From Acidobacteriota bacterium (GTDB taxonomy: Bacteria > Acidobacteriota > Vicinamibacteria > Vicinamibacterales > UBA2999): a DNA stretch of 64,000 nt. Position 1 is the first letter of the stretch. Each line of letters opens with the position of its first letter. Made by a program: the position numbers and the translations under genes. The stretch is from contig JADZCN010000113.1 in assembly GCA_020851565.1 (NCBI GenBank), forward strand, positions 62,001-126,000. Direction: 5' to 3'. Shown in pieces: positions 50,335 to 58,323 of this stretch. The notes beneath the pieces are model-generated. The model did no database searches. It had not been told where the DNA came from and saw only the letters and a list, made by a program, of their open reading frames with translations.

Positions 50335-50697
50335 GTGAAGATCCTCATCGTCGACGACAGCAACATGATGCGCGCCATGGTCAAGCGCACACTGGGCCAG
50401 GCCGGCTTCACCGGCCATGAACTGGCCGAGGCGCCCGACGGCGCGGCCGCGCTCGACTACCTGACCGGCAACCCGGTGGACATCGTGTTGTCGGACTGGA
50501 ACATGCCGAACATGAACGGCATCGACCTGCTGCGGTCCCTCAGGTCCGCCGGCAACGGCGTGACGTTCGTCTTCGTCACCTCCGAGGGCACGCCGGAGAT
50601 GCGGGCGCTCGCCTCCGACGCCGGTGCGGTCGGCATGATCGAGAAGCCCTTCACGCCCGAGGCGTTCAAGCACGTGCTCGGCGGGCTCATCGGCTGA
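50335..50697 (+). CDS. cheY: Single-domain response regulator CheY-like
   Basis: 120-residue receiver from GTG. ILIVDDSNMMRAMVKRTLGQ acidic pair, phospho-Asp in IVLSDWNMPNMNGIDLL, Thr in FVFVTSEGTPEM, Lys in MIEKPFTPEAFKHVL. The SDWNMPNM block is typical of motor-binding CheY. Placed after motA/motB, so a good candidate for the CheY that contacts the switch; the receiver at 29346 would then be a second one. Confidence 0.92.
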   Translation: MKILIVDDSNMMRAMVKRTLGQAGFTGHELAEAPDGAAALDYLTGNPVDIVLSDWNMPNMNGIDLLRSLRSAGNGVTFVFVTSEGTPEMRALASDAGAVGMIEKPFTPEAFKHVLGGLIG

Positions 50698-50731
50698 CGC
50701 CGGCCACTCGCACGAGAAGGCGCGATCAGCC

Positions 50732-52039
50732 ATGCCGACCCAGGCACTCATCGTCGACCAGGCCAGCGGCGTGCGCAGCCTCTTTGCGCGCGTCCTCCGC
50801 TCGCTCAACTGCGTCACCCACGAGGCGGCGGACGGCGGCGAGGCCGTCGAGGTCCTCCAGTCCACCGACATCAACCTGGCGGTCATCGAGGCCGAGGCGG
50901 GGCTGCTCTCGGGCATCGACCTCCTGCGGGTGCTCCGCGAGTCCGAACCGTACGCGAACCTGCCGGTGGTCATCGTCACGACAGGCGCCGATCGCGACAC
51001 CGTCACCGAGATGGTGAAGCTCGGCGCCGCCGACTGCCTGACCAAGCCGTTCGACGTCGAGCTCATCAAGACGCGCCTGCAACGCCTCATCAAGTCGATT
51101 TCGGCGGCGGGGGCGCTGCCGACGACCCCCAGCTCGGGACCCGGCACGTCGGGGTCCGCGCTCATCGTGGACAAGAATCCCGAGTTCCGGCACTTCGTGG
51201 CCAACTGCCTGATGGCCACGTACGCGACCACCCAGATGGAGAGCGGCCTCGACGCCCTGCGCGCCTGCCAGGTGCGCAAGTTCTCGGTACTGGTGATGGG
51301 AAGCGACACGGGCCTGTTGACGCCGCGGCTGCTCGCGCGCCGGCTGCGCCGCCAATCGAGCCTGGGGGACATGCGCGTCGTGCTCGTGGCGCCGAAAGGC
51401 GCCGCGAAGGAGCTGGCCGACCCCACCGCCTTCGACGCGATCATGCACCGCACGTTCGTGCCCGAGGAGTTCGCGCAGCAGTTCCGCCAGCTGTTCGCCC
51501 GCTCGCAGTCCGGCGAGGCGGGCGTCATCGACATCGTGCGCGCCACCGTGATCTCGGCCACCGAGCAGGCGCTCGGCATGATGGCCGGCACCGACGTGGC
51601 CCTCGTCAGCGGTGACGACGGCTCGCCGGTGGGGACACTCGAGGCGTCGGTCGTGATGAGCCTGCAGATGGAGCGGGCGGCCATCCGGATGGCGCTCGTC
51701 AGCGAGACCGGCGCCGCCACCCGCATCGCAGCGCGGATGGTCGGCGTGGGCGACGAGGACGTCTCGCCCGAGGACGGTCTGTCGGCGCTCGGCGAGGTGC
51801 TCAACGTCATCGCGGGGCGGGTCAAGTCGCAGATCAGCGCCGACGGCGGGACGATGGCGTTCACCATCCCCAGCCTCCGCACCGTGACGCCAGACGAGGA
51901 GGTCGCCGGCGCGCCGGTCACCCTGCGCTTCGCCTCGGCCGACGGAGCCCTCCGCCTGGCCGTGCGTCTGACCGTCGCCGACGCACGTGAGGGCGACGCG
52001 GCACCGCCGGTAGAAACACCGGCGTCGACCATCGCCTAG
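50732..52039 (+). CDS. Double pseudo-receiver fused to CheX-like phosphatase domain
   Basis: 435 residues. Residues 1-120 are receiver-like (TQALIVDQASGVRSLFARVL; CLTKPFDVELIK) but the phospho-Asp position reads LAVIEAE, a Glu. Residues 140-260 are a second receiver-like domain (SALIVDKNPEFRHFVANCLM) whose phospho-site region FSVLVMGSDTG also lacks the Asp. Residues 270-425 are CheX-like with E-x2-N in ALGEVLNVIAGRVK. Thus a CheY-P phosphatase domain seems controlled by domains that cannot be phosphorylated normally. Follows cheY by 34 bases. Ends in a convergent gap. Confidence 0.8.
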   Translation: MPTQALIVDQASGVRSLFARVLRSLNCVTHEAADGGEAVEVLQSTDINLAVIEAEAGLLSGIDLLRVLRESEPYANLPVVIVTTGADRDTVTEMVKLGAADCLTKPFDVELIKTRLQRLIKSISAAGALPTTPSSGPGTSGSALIVDKNPEFRHFVANCLMATYATTQMESGLDALRACQVRKFSVLVMGSDTGLLTPRLLARRLRRQSSLGDMRVVLVAPKGAAKELADPTAFDAIMHRTFVPEEFAQQFRQLFARSQSGEAGVIDIVRATVISATEQALGMMAGTDVALVSGDDGSPVGTLEASVVMSLQMERAAIRMALVSETGAATRIAARMVGVGDEDVSPEDGLSALGEVLNVIAGRVKSQISADGGTMAFTIPSLRTVTPDEEVAGAPVTLRFASADGALRLAVRLTVADAREGDAAPPVETPASTIA

Positions 52040-52065
52040 GGTTGCTGAAGAAGCCCGCAAACCTG

Positions 52066-52152
52066 AAGGCAGAAGGCAAGAGGCAGAAGGCACAACGTCG
52101 CAGATCGCCCGGGACGATCGCGTTTCTGCCTTCTGCCTTTTTGCCTTGTGCC
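52066..52152. terminator. Long imperfect inverted repeat of AGGCAGAAGGC units
   Basis: The 163-base convergent gap contains AAGGCAGAAGGCAAGAGGCA on one side and TTCTGCCTTCTGCCTTTTTG on the other, able to form a stem of more than 20 bp. The A/G-rich arm differs sharply from the surrounding sequence. Probably a bidirectional terminator and possibly a dispersed repeat. Confidence 0.65.
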
Positions 52153-52202
52153 GGGATGGATCGGACCCTTGCCGGGCCGTGTGCAGCGGGCTGAGCTCGC
52201 CG

Positions 52203-53453
52203 TCAGTTCCCTGCGTTGGCCGTGGTGAACTGCTTCACCCACTGCAGCGCGTCCTGGTAGGCGTCGGCCAGCTCCGCGATGTCCAGCGATGCCCGCGCGG
52301 CAGCGGCCCAGGCGGGCTCCCAGTCGCCGCGCTCGTAGTGGACCACCGCGTCGAGCACGCGCCGGGGCGCGTTGTCCTCGCCGAGCAGCGCGCTCCGCAC
52401 CTCGCCGCCGAGCGGCAGCTCCGCAATCGCCACGGGCATCGGCCGCTGGAGCATCACGTCGAGCAGGGACGCCAGCCCCAGGAGGAAGAGCTCCCCGGCG
52501 TGGTCGGGCCCGCCCAGCCTGGCGCCGAGCAGCTCGCACGACCGCCCGCGCAGCACCGCCATGTTGGCCAGCTCGGTCGGCCCGCTGTTCATACTGGTGA
52601 GCAGCCACACCGCTGCCCACTGCCGAATCCGGTTCAGCCCCATGAGGACGACGGCCTCTCGAATGGACTGGATCTCGCGCCGGAGGCCGAAGCCGGCCGA
52701 ATTGACGCAGCGCAGCACGCGGTAGCTCAGGCGCGAGTCCTGCTTGAGCAGCTCTTCCACGTGCATCGCCGAGACGTTGGGGCGGTTGAGGGCCGACACC
52801 AGCCGCATGTGGGCCAGGTGGTTCGGCGGGATGGAGCCGGACTCCAGCGTCTCGGGGCGGCAGAAGTAGTAGCCCTGGAACAGCGCGCACCCGGCCGCCT
52901 TCGCGGCGTCGTGGGCCTCCCGCGTCTCGACCTTCTCTGCCACGACGGTCACGCCACGGCCCTTGAGCGAGGCCACGATGGAACCGAGCCGCTCCGGAGG
53001 GGTGGCCAGCAGGTCGACCTTGGCGTAGGTGACGTACGGCAGGAACGCCTCGCTGGGGGAGCCGGGCTCGTAGTCGTCCACCGCCAGCACATAGCCCTCC
53101 TGGTGCAGGCGGCGGCACGCCTCGATCGTCTCGGGATCCGCGGGAATGTCCTCCAGCAGCTCGAGCACGCTCGCCTCCCGTGGCAGGAGCGAGGCCTTGC
53201 CGTCCACGAGGAGGTCGCGCGTGATGTTGAAGAAGGCTCGACGGCCGGCGGTGAGCGTGTCGAGCCCGATCGACAGGAGCGCGGTGTCGATGACCATGGC
53301 GCTGGCCCGCGACGACGAGCCCGTGCACGACGTGTGGTGCACGGTCTCCCGGAACAGGAGCTCGTAGCCGTGGACGTCGCCTCGGGCGTCCAGCAGAGGC
53401 TGCCGCGCGACCGCGAGACCTTCGGCCGGCACGGTCGCCGAATCGGTAGGCAT
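52203..53453 (-). CDS. Degenerate EAL plus HDOD protein (YuxH/CdgJ type)
   Basis: 416 residues from the ATG at 53453. The N-terminal EAL domain begins AVARQPLLDARGDVHGYELL: the EAL triad is ELL, the usual metal-site residues around DDFG read VDDYE and NISP reads NITR, so it is very likely inactive against c-di-GMP. The C-terminal HDOD domain follows (LSYRVLRCVNSAGFGLRREI). Proteins of this build modulate motility in Vibrio (CdgJ). The sigma-28-like -10 box ends nine bases before ATG, so the mRNA is probably leaderless; I see no ribosome-binding site. Confidence 0.88.
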   Translation of the reverse strand: MPTDSATVPAEGLAVARQPLLDARGDVHGYELLFRETVHHTSCTGSSSRASAMVIDTALLSIGLDTLTAGRRAFFNITRDLLVDGKASLLPREASVLELLEDIPADPETIEACRRLHQEGYVLAVDDYEPGSPSEAFLPYVTYAKVDLLATPPERLGSIVASLKGRGVTVVAEKVETREAHDAAKAAGCALFQGYYFCRPETLESGSIPPNHLAHMRLVSALNRPNVSAMHVEELLKQDSRLSYRVLRCVNSAGFGLRREIQSIREAVVLMGLNRIRQWAAVWLLTSMNSGPTELANMAVLRGRSCELLGARLGGPDHAGELFLLGLASLLDVMLQRPMPVAIAELPLGGEVRSALLGEDNAPRRVLDAVVHYERGDWEPAWAAAARASLDIAELADAYQDALQWVKQFTTANAGN

Positions 53454-53462
53454 ACGCCAGGT

Positions 53463-53490
53463 CAATCGGCACTGATGCCCCGGAGGTTGA
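53463..53490 (-). promoter_or_regulatory. Sigma-28-like promoter of the EAL-HDOD gene
   Basis: TCAA, 16 bases, GCCGATTG on the minus strand; perfect -10, spacer one base long. The -10 box ends nine bases before the start codon, the same distance as at 60720. Confidence 0.6.
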
Positions 53491-53517
53491 GCGCCGGGCC
53501 GCCGATGTCGCCGCCGC

Positions 53518-53544
53518 TCAAGCCGGCGGGGAAACGGCCGATTC
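53518..53544 (+). promoter_or_regulatory. Sigma-28-like promoter of the kinase trio
   Basis: TCAA, 15 bases, GCCGATTC. Divergent from the EAL-HDOD promoter with the two -35 boxes 27 bases apart. Predicted leader about 45 bases. Confidence 0.65.
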
Positions 53545-53595
53545 CCTGGAAGCCGGGCTCCTGCCTCTCCCCCCGTGCAGGACGGACAGCACACG

Positions 53596-55110
53596 ATGAC
53601 GACGACAGCAGCGCGATCGGCAGGCCCCATCCAGTTCGACGCCGCCACGTGGCTCGCCGAGCGGGCGGCGGGCGACATCCTGATGACGCCGGACGGGTGG
53701 ATGACCGAGGCCAACGTGCCGGCGCGACGCCTCTTCCGCTTCCCCGAGGGCCAGACCGCGCGCGGTTTGAACTTCCGGCGGTTCTGCCGCCAGCCGACGC
53801 GGCTGGCCGAGGCCGTCCAGGCCATTCAGGCCGCCGGATACGTTCACAGCTGGGATGCCGACCTCGTGGCCTTCGACGGCTGGCCCGTCTACGCGGTCGT
53901 CAACCTCGCGGGCGACTTCGAAGGCGGGTTCCTCACGGCGGTGCGCGCGCAGCTCTTCGACATCGGCGAGTGGCGGCGCGCCCAGGAGCGCACGCTCTTC
54001 GGCCAGCGCATCGAGGCCATCGGGCGGCTGGCAGGCGGCGTGGCACACGACTTCAACAACCTGCTCACCATCATCAGCGGGCACGCCGAGTGCCTGGCGC
54101 TGGGTATCCCGGACGACAGTCCGTTGAACCGATCGGTCGCCGCCATCCAGGTCTCCGCGACCCGAGCGGCCACGCTGACCCAGAAGCTCCTCTCCTTCGG
54201 ACGGCGGCAGGTGCTGCACCCCCGAGTCATCGACCCGGCCGGACTCGTGCGGACCGTCGCGGCCGACCTCGGCCGCCGCGTGGGCACCCGTGTCTCGATC
54301 CATGTCGAGGCAGCGTCGCCGGCATGGCCGGTGCGCGTCGATCCGGCACAGGCCGAGCGCGCCGTGTCGACGATTGCCGCACACGCCGTCGAGGCGATGG
54401 CCGACGGTGGAACCCTGGTGTTTCGCGTCTCGCACGCCGACATCGGCCCCGAGTGGTCGCCGACACGGGCGTTCGTCAAGCCTGGGCGCTACGCCCGGCT
54501 CGACTTGAGCTGCACGGGCATGACGCTCGATGCCGACCTGCACATCCGCATGTTCGAGCCCTTCTTCCGTGAGAAGAGCGTGGTCCGTGACGGCCTGGGC
54601 CTCGCCGCCGCCTTCGGCCTGGTGAAGCAGACCGGCGGCTACATGTGGCTGGAAGGCGAGCGCCCCGGCGAGACCCTTTTCACGGTGCTGCTGCCGGCGG
54701 TGGCCGAGGAGGGCGGGACGCCCGAGCCGCTCCCGGCCGACACGTCGCCTGGGACCGTCCTCGTCGTGGACGACGACGACGTCCTCCGAAGTCTGGCGGT
54801 CAGGATCGTCGGCCAGCAGGGCTACACCGTGCTCGAGGCGTCCAGCGCCGATGCGGCGCTGCAGGTCGTCCACACCAGGCCCGTCGACGTCGTCATCTCG
54901 GACGTGCTCCTCGACGGGGCACGGAGCGACGACATGGCGGCCGCCCTGCTCGGTGCGCTGCCGAACGTGCGGCTGCTCCGGATTTCGGGGGCACCCGACG
55001 AACCGCCGGCGGATGCCGTCCCGTTCGATCCGGCTCGCGTGACGTTCCTGGAGAAGCCCTTCACCGCAACGCAGCTGGTCGAGCGCGTCCGCGCGCTCAT
55101 GGAGGGATGA
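53596..55110 (+). CDS. Hybrid histidine kinase with degenerate ATP-binding domain
   Basis: 504 residues from the ATG at 53596 (GTG at 53575 is an alternative). PAS-like sensor (about 20-130), phospho-His in GRLAGGVAHDFNNLLTIISG, an HATPase domain and a C-terminal receiver (VLVVDDDDVLRSL, VVISDVLLDG, FLEKPFT, intact). The ATPase is damaged: the N-box is TIAAHAVEAM (Asn to His) and the G1 box DTGxGM is CTGMTLD (Asp to Cys). It can probably accept phosphate but not make it. No membrane segment. First of three consecutive kinases. Confidence 0.85.
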   Translation: MTTTAARSAGPIQFDAATWLAERAAGDILMTPDGWMTEANVPARRLFRFPEGQTARGLNFRRFCRQPTRLAEAVQAIQAAGYVHSWDADLVAFDGWPVYAVVNLAGDFEGGFLTAVRAQLFDIGEWRRAQERTLFGQRIEAIGRLAGGVAHDFNNLLTIISGHAECLALGIPDDSPLNRSVAAIQVSATRAATLTQKLLSFGRRQVLHPRVIDPAGLVRTVAADLGRRVGTRVSIHVEAASPAWPVRVDPAQAERAVSTIAAHAVEAMADGGTLVFRVSHADIGPEWSPTRAFVKPGRYARLDLSCTGMTLDADLHIRMFEPFFREKSVVRDGLGLAAAFGLVKQTGGYMWLEGERPGETLFTVLLPAVAEEGGTPEPLPADTSPGTVLVVDDDDVLRSLAVRIVGQQGYTVLEASSADAALQVVHTRPVDVVISDVLLDGARSDDMAAALLGALPNVRLLRISGAPDEPPADAVPFDPARVTFLEKPFTATQLVERVRALMEG

Positions 55111-56163
55111 GTGTCACGGCCCCGGAGGCAGGCGCGCCCGCCGGCCATCGCCGCGCCGACCCCCGTTGTCGGCGTGGCGACACCCGCGAATGTGCTGGTG
55201 TCGGCGCCGCTGCACACACCGGCATATGGGGGCAGGACGCCGGCGGATGGCACGCATCTCGCCCTGCCCGCGGCGATGCTGATGCCGCCCCCTCCCGGGA
55301 GGTCGCCCTTCGGTGCGGACCGCTTGCCCGGTCCTCTTGCCCCCGCCGCCCCCCGCCGGCACCCGTCCGTACCCGCCGCACGGGTCGCGAGGTTCGACCT
55401 CGCACGTCGACTCGTGCAGCTCGAAGCAGCCAATCGCGAGCTCGAAACCTTCAGCGACGCAGTCGCGCAGGACCTGCAGGCACCTCTGCGCGAGATATGC
55501 GGATCCGCCGAGCTGCTCGCGTGCGAGGCGGGCTCCACGCTGGGCGAGACGGCCCGGCAGCACCTCGACGACATCACGGGCGCGGCCGCGCGCATGAGCC
55601 GGCTCGTCGGGGCACTGCTGGACCTGTCGCGCGCCGGCCGTGCGCGGCTTCGTGCATCCATCGTGGATCTCGACTTCGTGGTGCACGAGATCGTGTCCGA
55701 TCAGGCGCGGCAGTCGCCCGAGCGCGCCATCGACTGGGTGATCGGGACGTTGCCGGCGGTGCGCGGCGACGCGACGCTGCTCGGCCAGGTGTTCACCAGC
55801 CTGGTGGCCAACGCCGTGAAGTTCACGCAGCCGCGCGCCCGGGCCTGCATCGAGATCGGCACGGCGGCAACGGCCGATGCCGCCGAGGTGGTCGTGTTCG
55901 TCAAGGACAACGGCGTGGGATTCGACATGCGGCACGCCGGGCGCCTGTTCGGCGCATTCGAGCGCCTGCACGCACCCGGCGAGTTCGACGGTGCCGGCGT
56001 CGGCCTCGCCGGCGTCCAGCGCATCGTCGATCGCCACGGCGGCCGTGTATGGGCGACGGCGGCCGTCGGGGAAGGCGCCACCTTCTTCGTCGCGCTGCCC
56101 TGCGGGCAGCCGCGCCCGGCGAGCCAGGCCGCCTTCCTGCCGCGGACGGGTGTGCCGGCATGA
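55111..56163 (+). CDS. Histidine-kinase-like protein lacking the phospho-histidine
   Basis: 350 residues, GTG just after the preceding stop, with GGAGGG upstream. The first 90 residues are Pro/Ala-rich and disordered. The dimerisation helix reads FSDAVAQDLQAPLREI, where related phytochrome-type kinases have SHDLRAPL: the His is Gln. The ATPase domain looks intact (SLVANAVKFT N-box, VKDNGVGFDM G1, GAGVGLAGVQRIVDRHGG G2). So it may bind ATP but cannot autophosphorylate on the usual residue. It could phosphorylate the neighbouring protein in trans, or act as a scaffold. Confidence 0.85.
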   Translation: MSRPRRQARPPAIAAPTPVVGVATPANVLVSAPLHTPAYGGRTPADGTHLALPAAMLMPPPPGRSPFGADRLPGPLAPAAPRRHPSVPAARVARFDLARRLVQLEAANRELETFSDAVAQDLQAPLREICGSAELLACEAGSTLGETARQHLDDITGAAARMSRLVGALLDLSRAGRARLRASIVDLDFVVHEIVSDQARQSPERAIDWVIGTLPAVRGDATLLGQVFTSLVANAVKFTQPRARACIEIGTAATADAAEVVVFVKDNGVGFDMRHAGRLFGAFERLHAPGEFDGAGVGLAGVQRIVDRHGGRVWATAAVGEGATFFVALPCGQPRPASQAAFLPRTGVPA

Positions 56164-57371
56164 GCGATGCCCACGAGCGCCGCTCGCAGAAGCTCGAAGC
56201 GATGGGACGCCTGGCCGGCGGCATCGCGCACGACTTCAACAACCTGCTCACGGTCATCAACGGGTGCTGCGATCGCCTCATCGCCGCGGTGGACGAAGAC
56301 AGCCCGCTCCGCGCCGACATCGACCTGGCCCAGAAGTCCGGCCGGCGCGCGGCGGATCTCACCCGACAACTGCTCGCGTTCGGCCGCCGGCAGACGCCCG
56401 ACATCCGTCCCATCGACCTGAACGCCCTCGTGCGCGAGGCCATGGGCATCCTGGAGCGCGCGCTCGGCGAACGCACCTCGGTGATCACCGTCCTCGATTC
56501 GGGACTGGGCGCCATCGAGGCCGACCCCGGACAGATCGAGCAGGTTCTCATGAACCTGGCCATCAATGCACGCGACGCGATGCCGCAGGGCGGCACCATC
56601 ACCATCGAGACCTCGAACCTCGATGTGGCGACCGACGATCCTGCCGCCCCGTATTCCCTGCCGCCGGGCGGCTACGTTCAGCTGGCCCTGCACGACACGG
56701 GCCACGGCATGGACGAAGCGACGGCCGCGCAAGTCTTCGAGCCGTTCTTCACGACGAAGGCGCCGGGCCAGGGCACTGGCCTCGGCCTCTCCACCGTCCA
56801 CGGTATCGTCGTCCAGAGCGGCGGCCGGGTGGCCGTCGAGAGCCGCCCCGGACAAGGGACGTCGATGCGGGTGTTCCTGCCGCGCGTGAGGGCCGGGAAC
56901 GCGATGCCGCAGCCCTCGCCGCTGCCGCGGCCGGGGGAACGGGGGCACGAAACGCTGCTCCTGGTGGAAGACGAGGAGTTCGTCCGCGAGCTGGTGCGCG
57001 ACTTCCTGCGGGCAGACGGCTACACGGTCATCGAGGCGCCGAGCGCCGAGGACGCCCTCGGCCTGCTTGCCGACAACCGATTGCGCATCGACCTGCTCAT
57101 CACCGACGTCGTCCTGCCGGGGATCAACGGCGCGGCCCTCGCCGAGCAGCTCAGCCGGCGGATGCCGCACATGCTGGCGCTGTTCATGTCGGGCTACCCC
57201 GGCGACTCGATGTTCGGCGGGGAGGTGTTCGAGCCGGGCACGGCGTTCCTGCCCAAACCCTTCACCCGTCAGACCCTGACGGGCAAGGTCCGCGAGGTGC
57301 TCAACACCCGGACGCCCCCGGCGGCGAGCGCCCATGGCGCCGTCGCCCACGAGCGACGCTCACGTCACTGA
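56160..57371 (+). CDS. Hybrid histidine kinase, intact
   Basis: 403 residues; ATG overlaps the preceding stop (ATGA). No sensor domain: it begins with the dimerisation helix (LEAMGRLAGGIAHDFNNLLT, His present), full ATPase boxes (NLAINARDAM, DTGHGMDEA, GQGTGLGLSTVHGI) and a C-terminal receiver (LLLVEDEEFVRELV, LITDVVLPGINGA, PKPFTRQ). Lacking its own sensor, it probably works with the two upstream defective kinases. Confidence 0.92.
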   Translation: MSDAHERRSQKLEAMGRLAGGIAHDFNNLLTVINGCCDRLIAAVDEDSPLRADIDLAQKSGRRAADLTRQLLAFGRRQTPDIRPIDLNALVREAMGILERALGERTSVITVLDSGLGAIEADPGQIEQVLMNLAINARDAMPQGGTITIETSNLDVATDDPAAPYSLPPGGYVQLALHDTGHGMDEATAAQVFEPFFTTKAPGQGTGLGLSTVHGIVVQSGGRVAVESRPGQGTSMRVFLPRVRAGNAMPQPSPLPRPGERGHETLLLVEDEEFVRELVRDFLRADGYTVIEAPSAEDALGLLADNRLRIDLLITDVVLPGINGAALAEQLSRRMPHMLALFMSGYPGDSMFGGEVFEPGTAFLPKPFTRQTLTGKVREVLNTRTPPAASAHGAVAHERRSRH

Positions 57372-57403
57372 GCGGCGGGGTCACGTCACACGGGGGGGCG
57401 GCC

Positions 57404-57429
57404 CAACGGTGGCTCGCGCGGGACCGTTG
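57404..57429. terminator. Hairpin between convergent kinase and HDOD genes
   Basis: CAACGGT and ACCGTTG form a 7-bp stem around a 12-base loop, directly adjoining the HDOD stop. Likely a bidirectional terminator. Confidence 0.5.
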
Positions 57430-58323
57430 TCACCTCCGAAGCGAGGCTTCACCGAACAGGCACGTCGTGAGCGCGGCCACCGATTCACGCCGTGCAGCCA
57501 GCGCGGTCCACATCTCGCCCACGGCGCCAGGGTCCACCAGATCCGCGGGGTCGAGCCCTTCGACGTCTGCCGGGCCTTCGGGGGCCCGTTCCAGTCGCTC
57601 GGCGAGGGAGGAGGCCAGCCCGCAGGCCGCCGCGACACGCCAGTGATCGCCGCGGTAGCCCGGGGTCGCATGGTACCGCATGGCGGCAACGAGCGGGGCG
57701 GGCAGCCCCCAGGCTCGGCCCAGCGCCCCGGCGGCCTCACGGTGGTCCATGCCGACCGACGCGTGAAGGGCGTCCTCGAGGCACGCGCCGCTGGCGGCAG
57801 CGGAAAGCGCCTCGGACGTGAACAACGGCCACCGATCGGCGAGCCACAGCAGGCCCAGGTTGTGGAGCAGTCCCGCACTGCGCAAGGTGCCCTCGTCGCA
57901 GTCCGGATCGTGCGGCAGCAGGCGGGACGAGAGCAGCGCCGCCCCCTCGGCGGTCAGCAGGGCGGTCGACCAGTAGCGGACGACGTCGAAGCCGCGGCAG
58001 CGGTTCGGATCGAAGGGGCGCGCCACCGCCATGGCGAGGCTCACGCTCCGCACGACGCGCAGGCCCAGCCGCAGGCACGCGTCGTGCACGCTCGTGATCG
58101 GCCTGGCAGGCGCCGACCAGGCCGAATTCGCCAGCATCAACAGGCGCGCGGCGACGGAGGGGAACTCGCTCACCGCCGAGGCGAGGACCCGAATCCCGGT
58201 GTCGTCGCTGCCGATGGCGGCGAGCAGGCCCACCACGGCGGGTGGCACGGCCGGCGGACCGAGCGACGCCGTGTCCCCGGCCCGGCCGGCGGGGCGGCGG
58301 ACACCGCTGCGCGCGGCGCTCAT
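57430..58323 (-). CDS. HDOD domain protein
   Basis: 297 residues. HDOD features: ALHVL-like fold with LASAVSEFPSVAARLLMLAN and SAWSAPARPITSVHDACLRL. The HD remnant is LLHNLGLLWLADRW (Asp to Asn), so no enzymatic activity is expected. Translationally coupled to the upstream GGDEF-EAL gene (ATGA). A signalling partner for c-di-GMP output is plausible. Confidence 0.82.
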   Translation of the reverse strand: MSAARSGVRRPAGRAGDTASLGPPAVPPAVVGLLAAIGSDDTGIRVLASAVSEFPSVAARLLMLANSAWSAPARPITSVHDACLRLGLRVVRSVSLAMAVARPFDPNRCRGFDVVRYWSTALLTAEGAALLSSRLLPHDPDCDEGTLRSAGLLHNLGLLWLADRWPLFTSEALSAAASGACLEDALHASVGMDHREAAGALGRAWGLPAPLVAAMRYHATPGYRGDHWRVAAACGLASSLAERLERAPEGPADVEGLDPADLVDPGAVGEMWTALAARRESVAALTTCLFGEASLRR

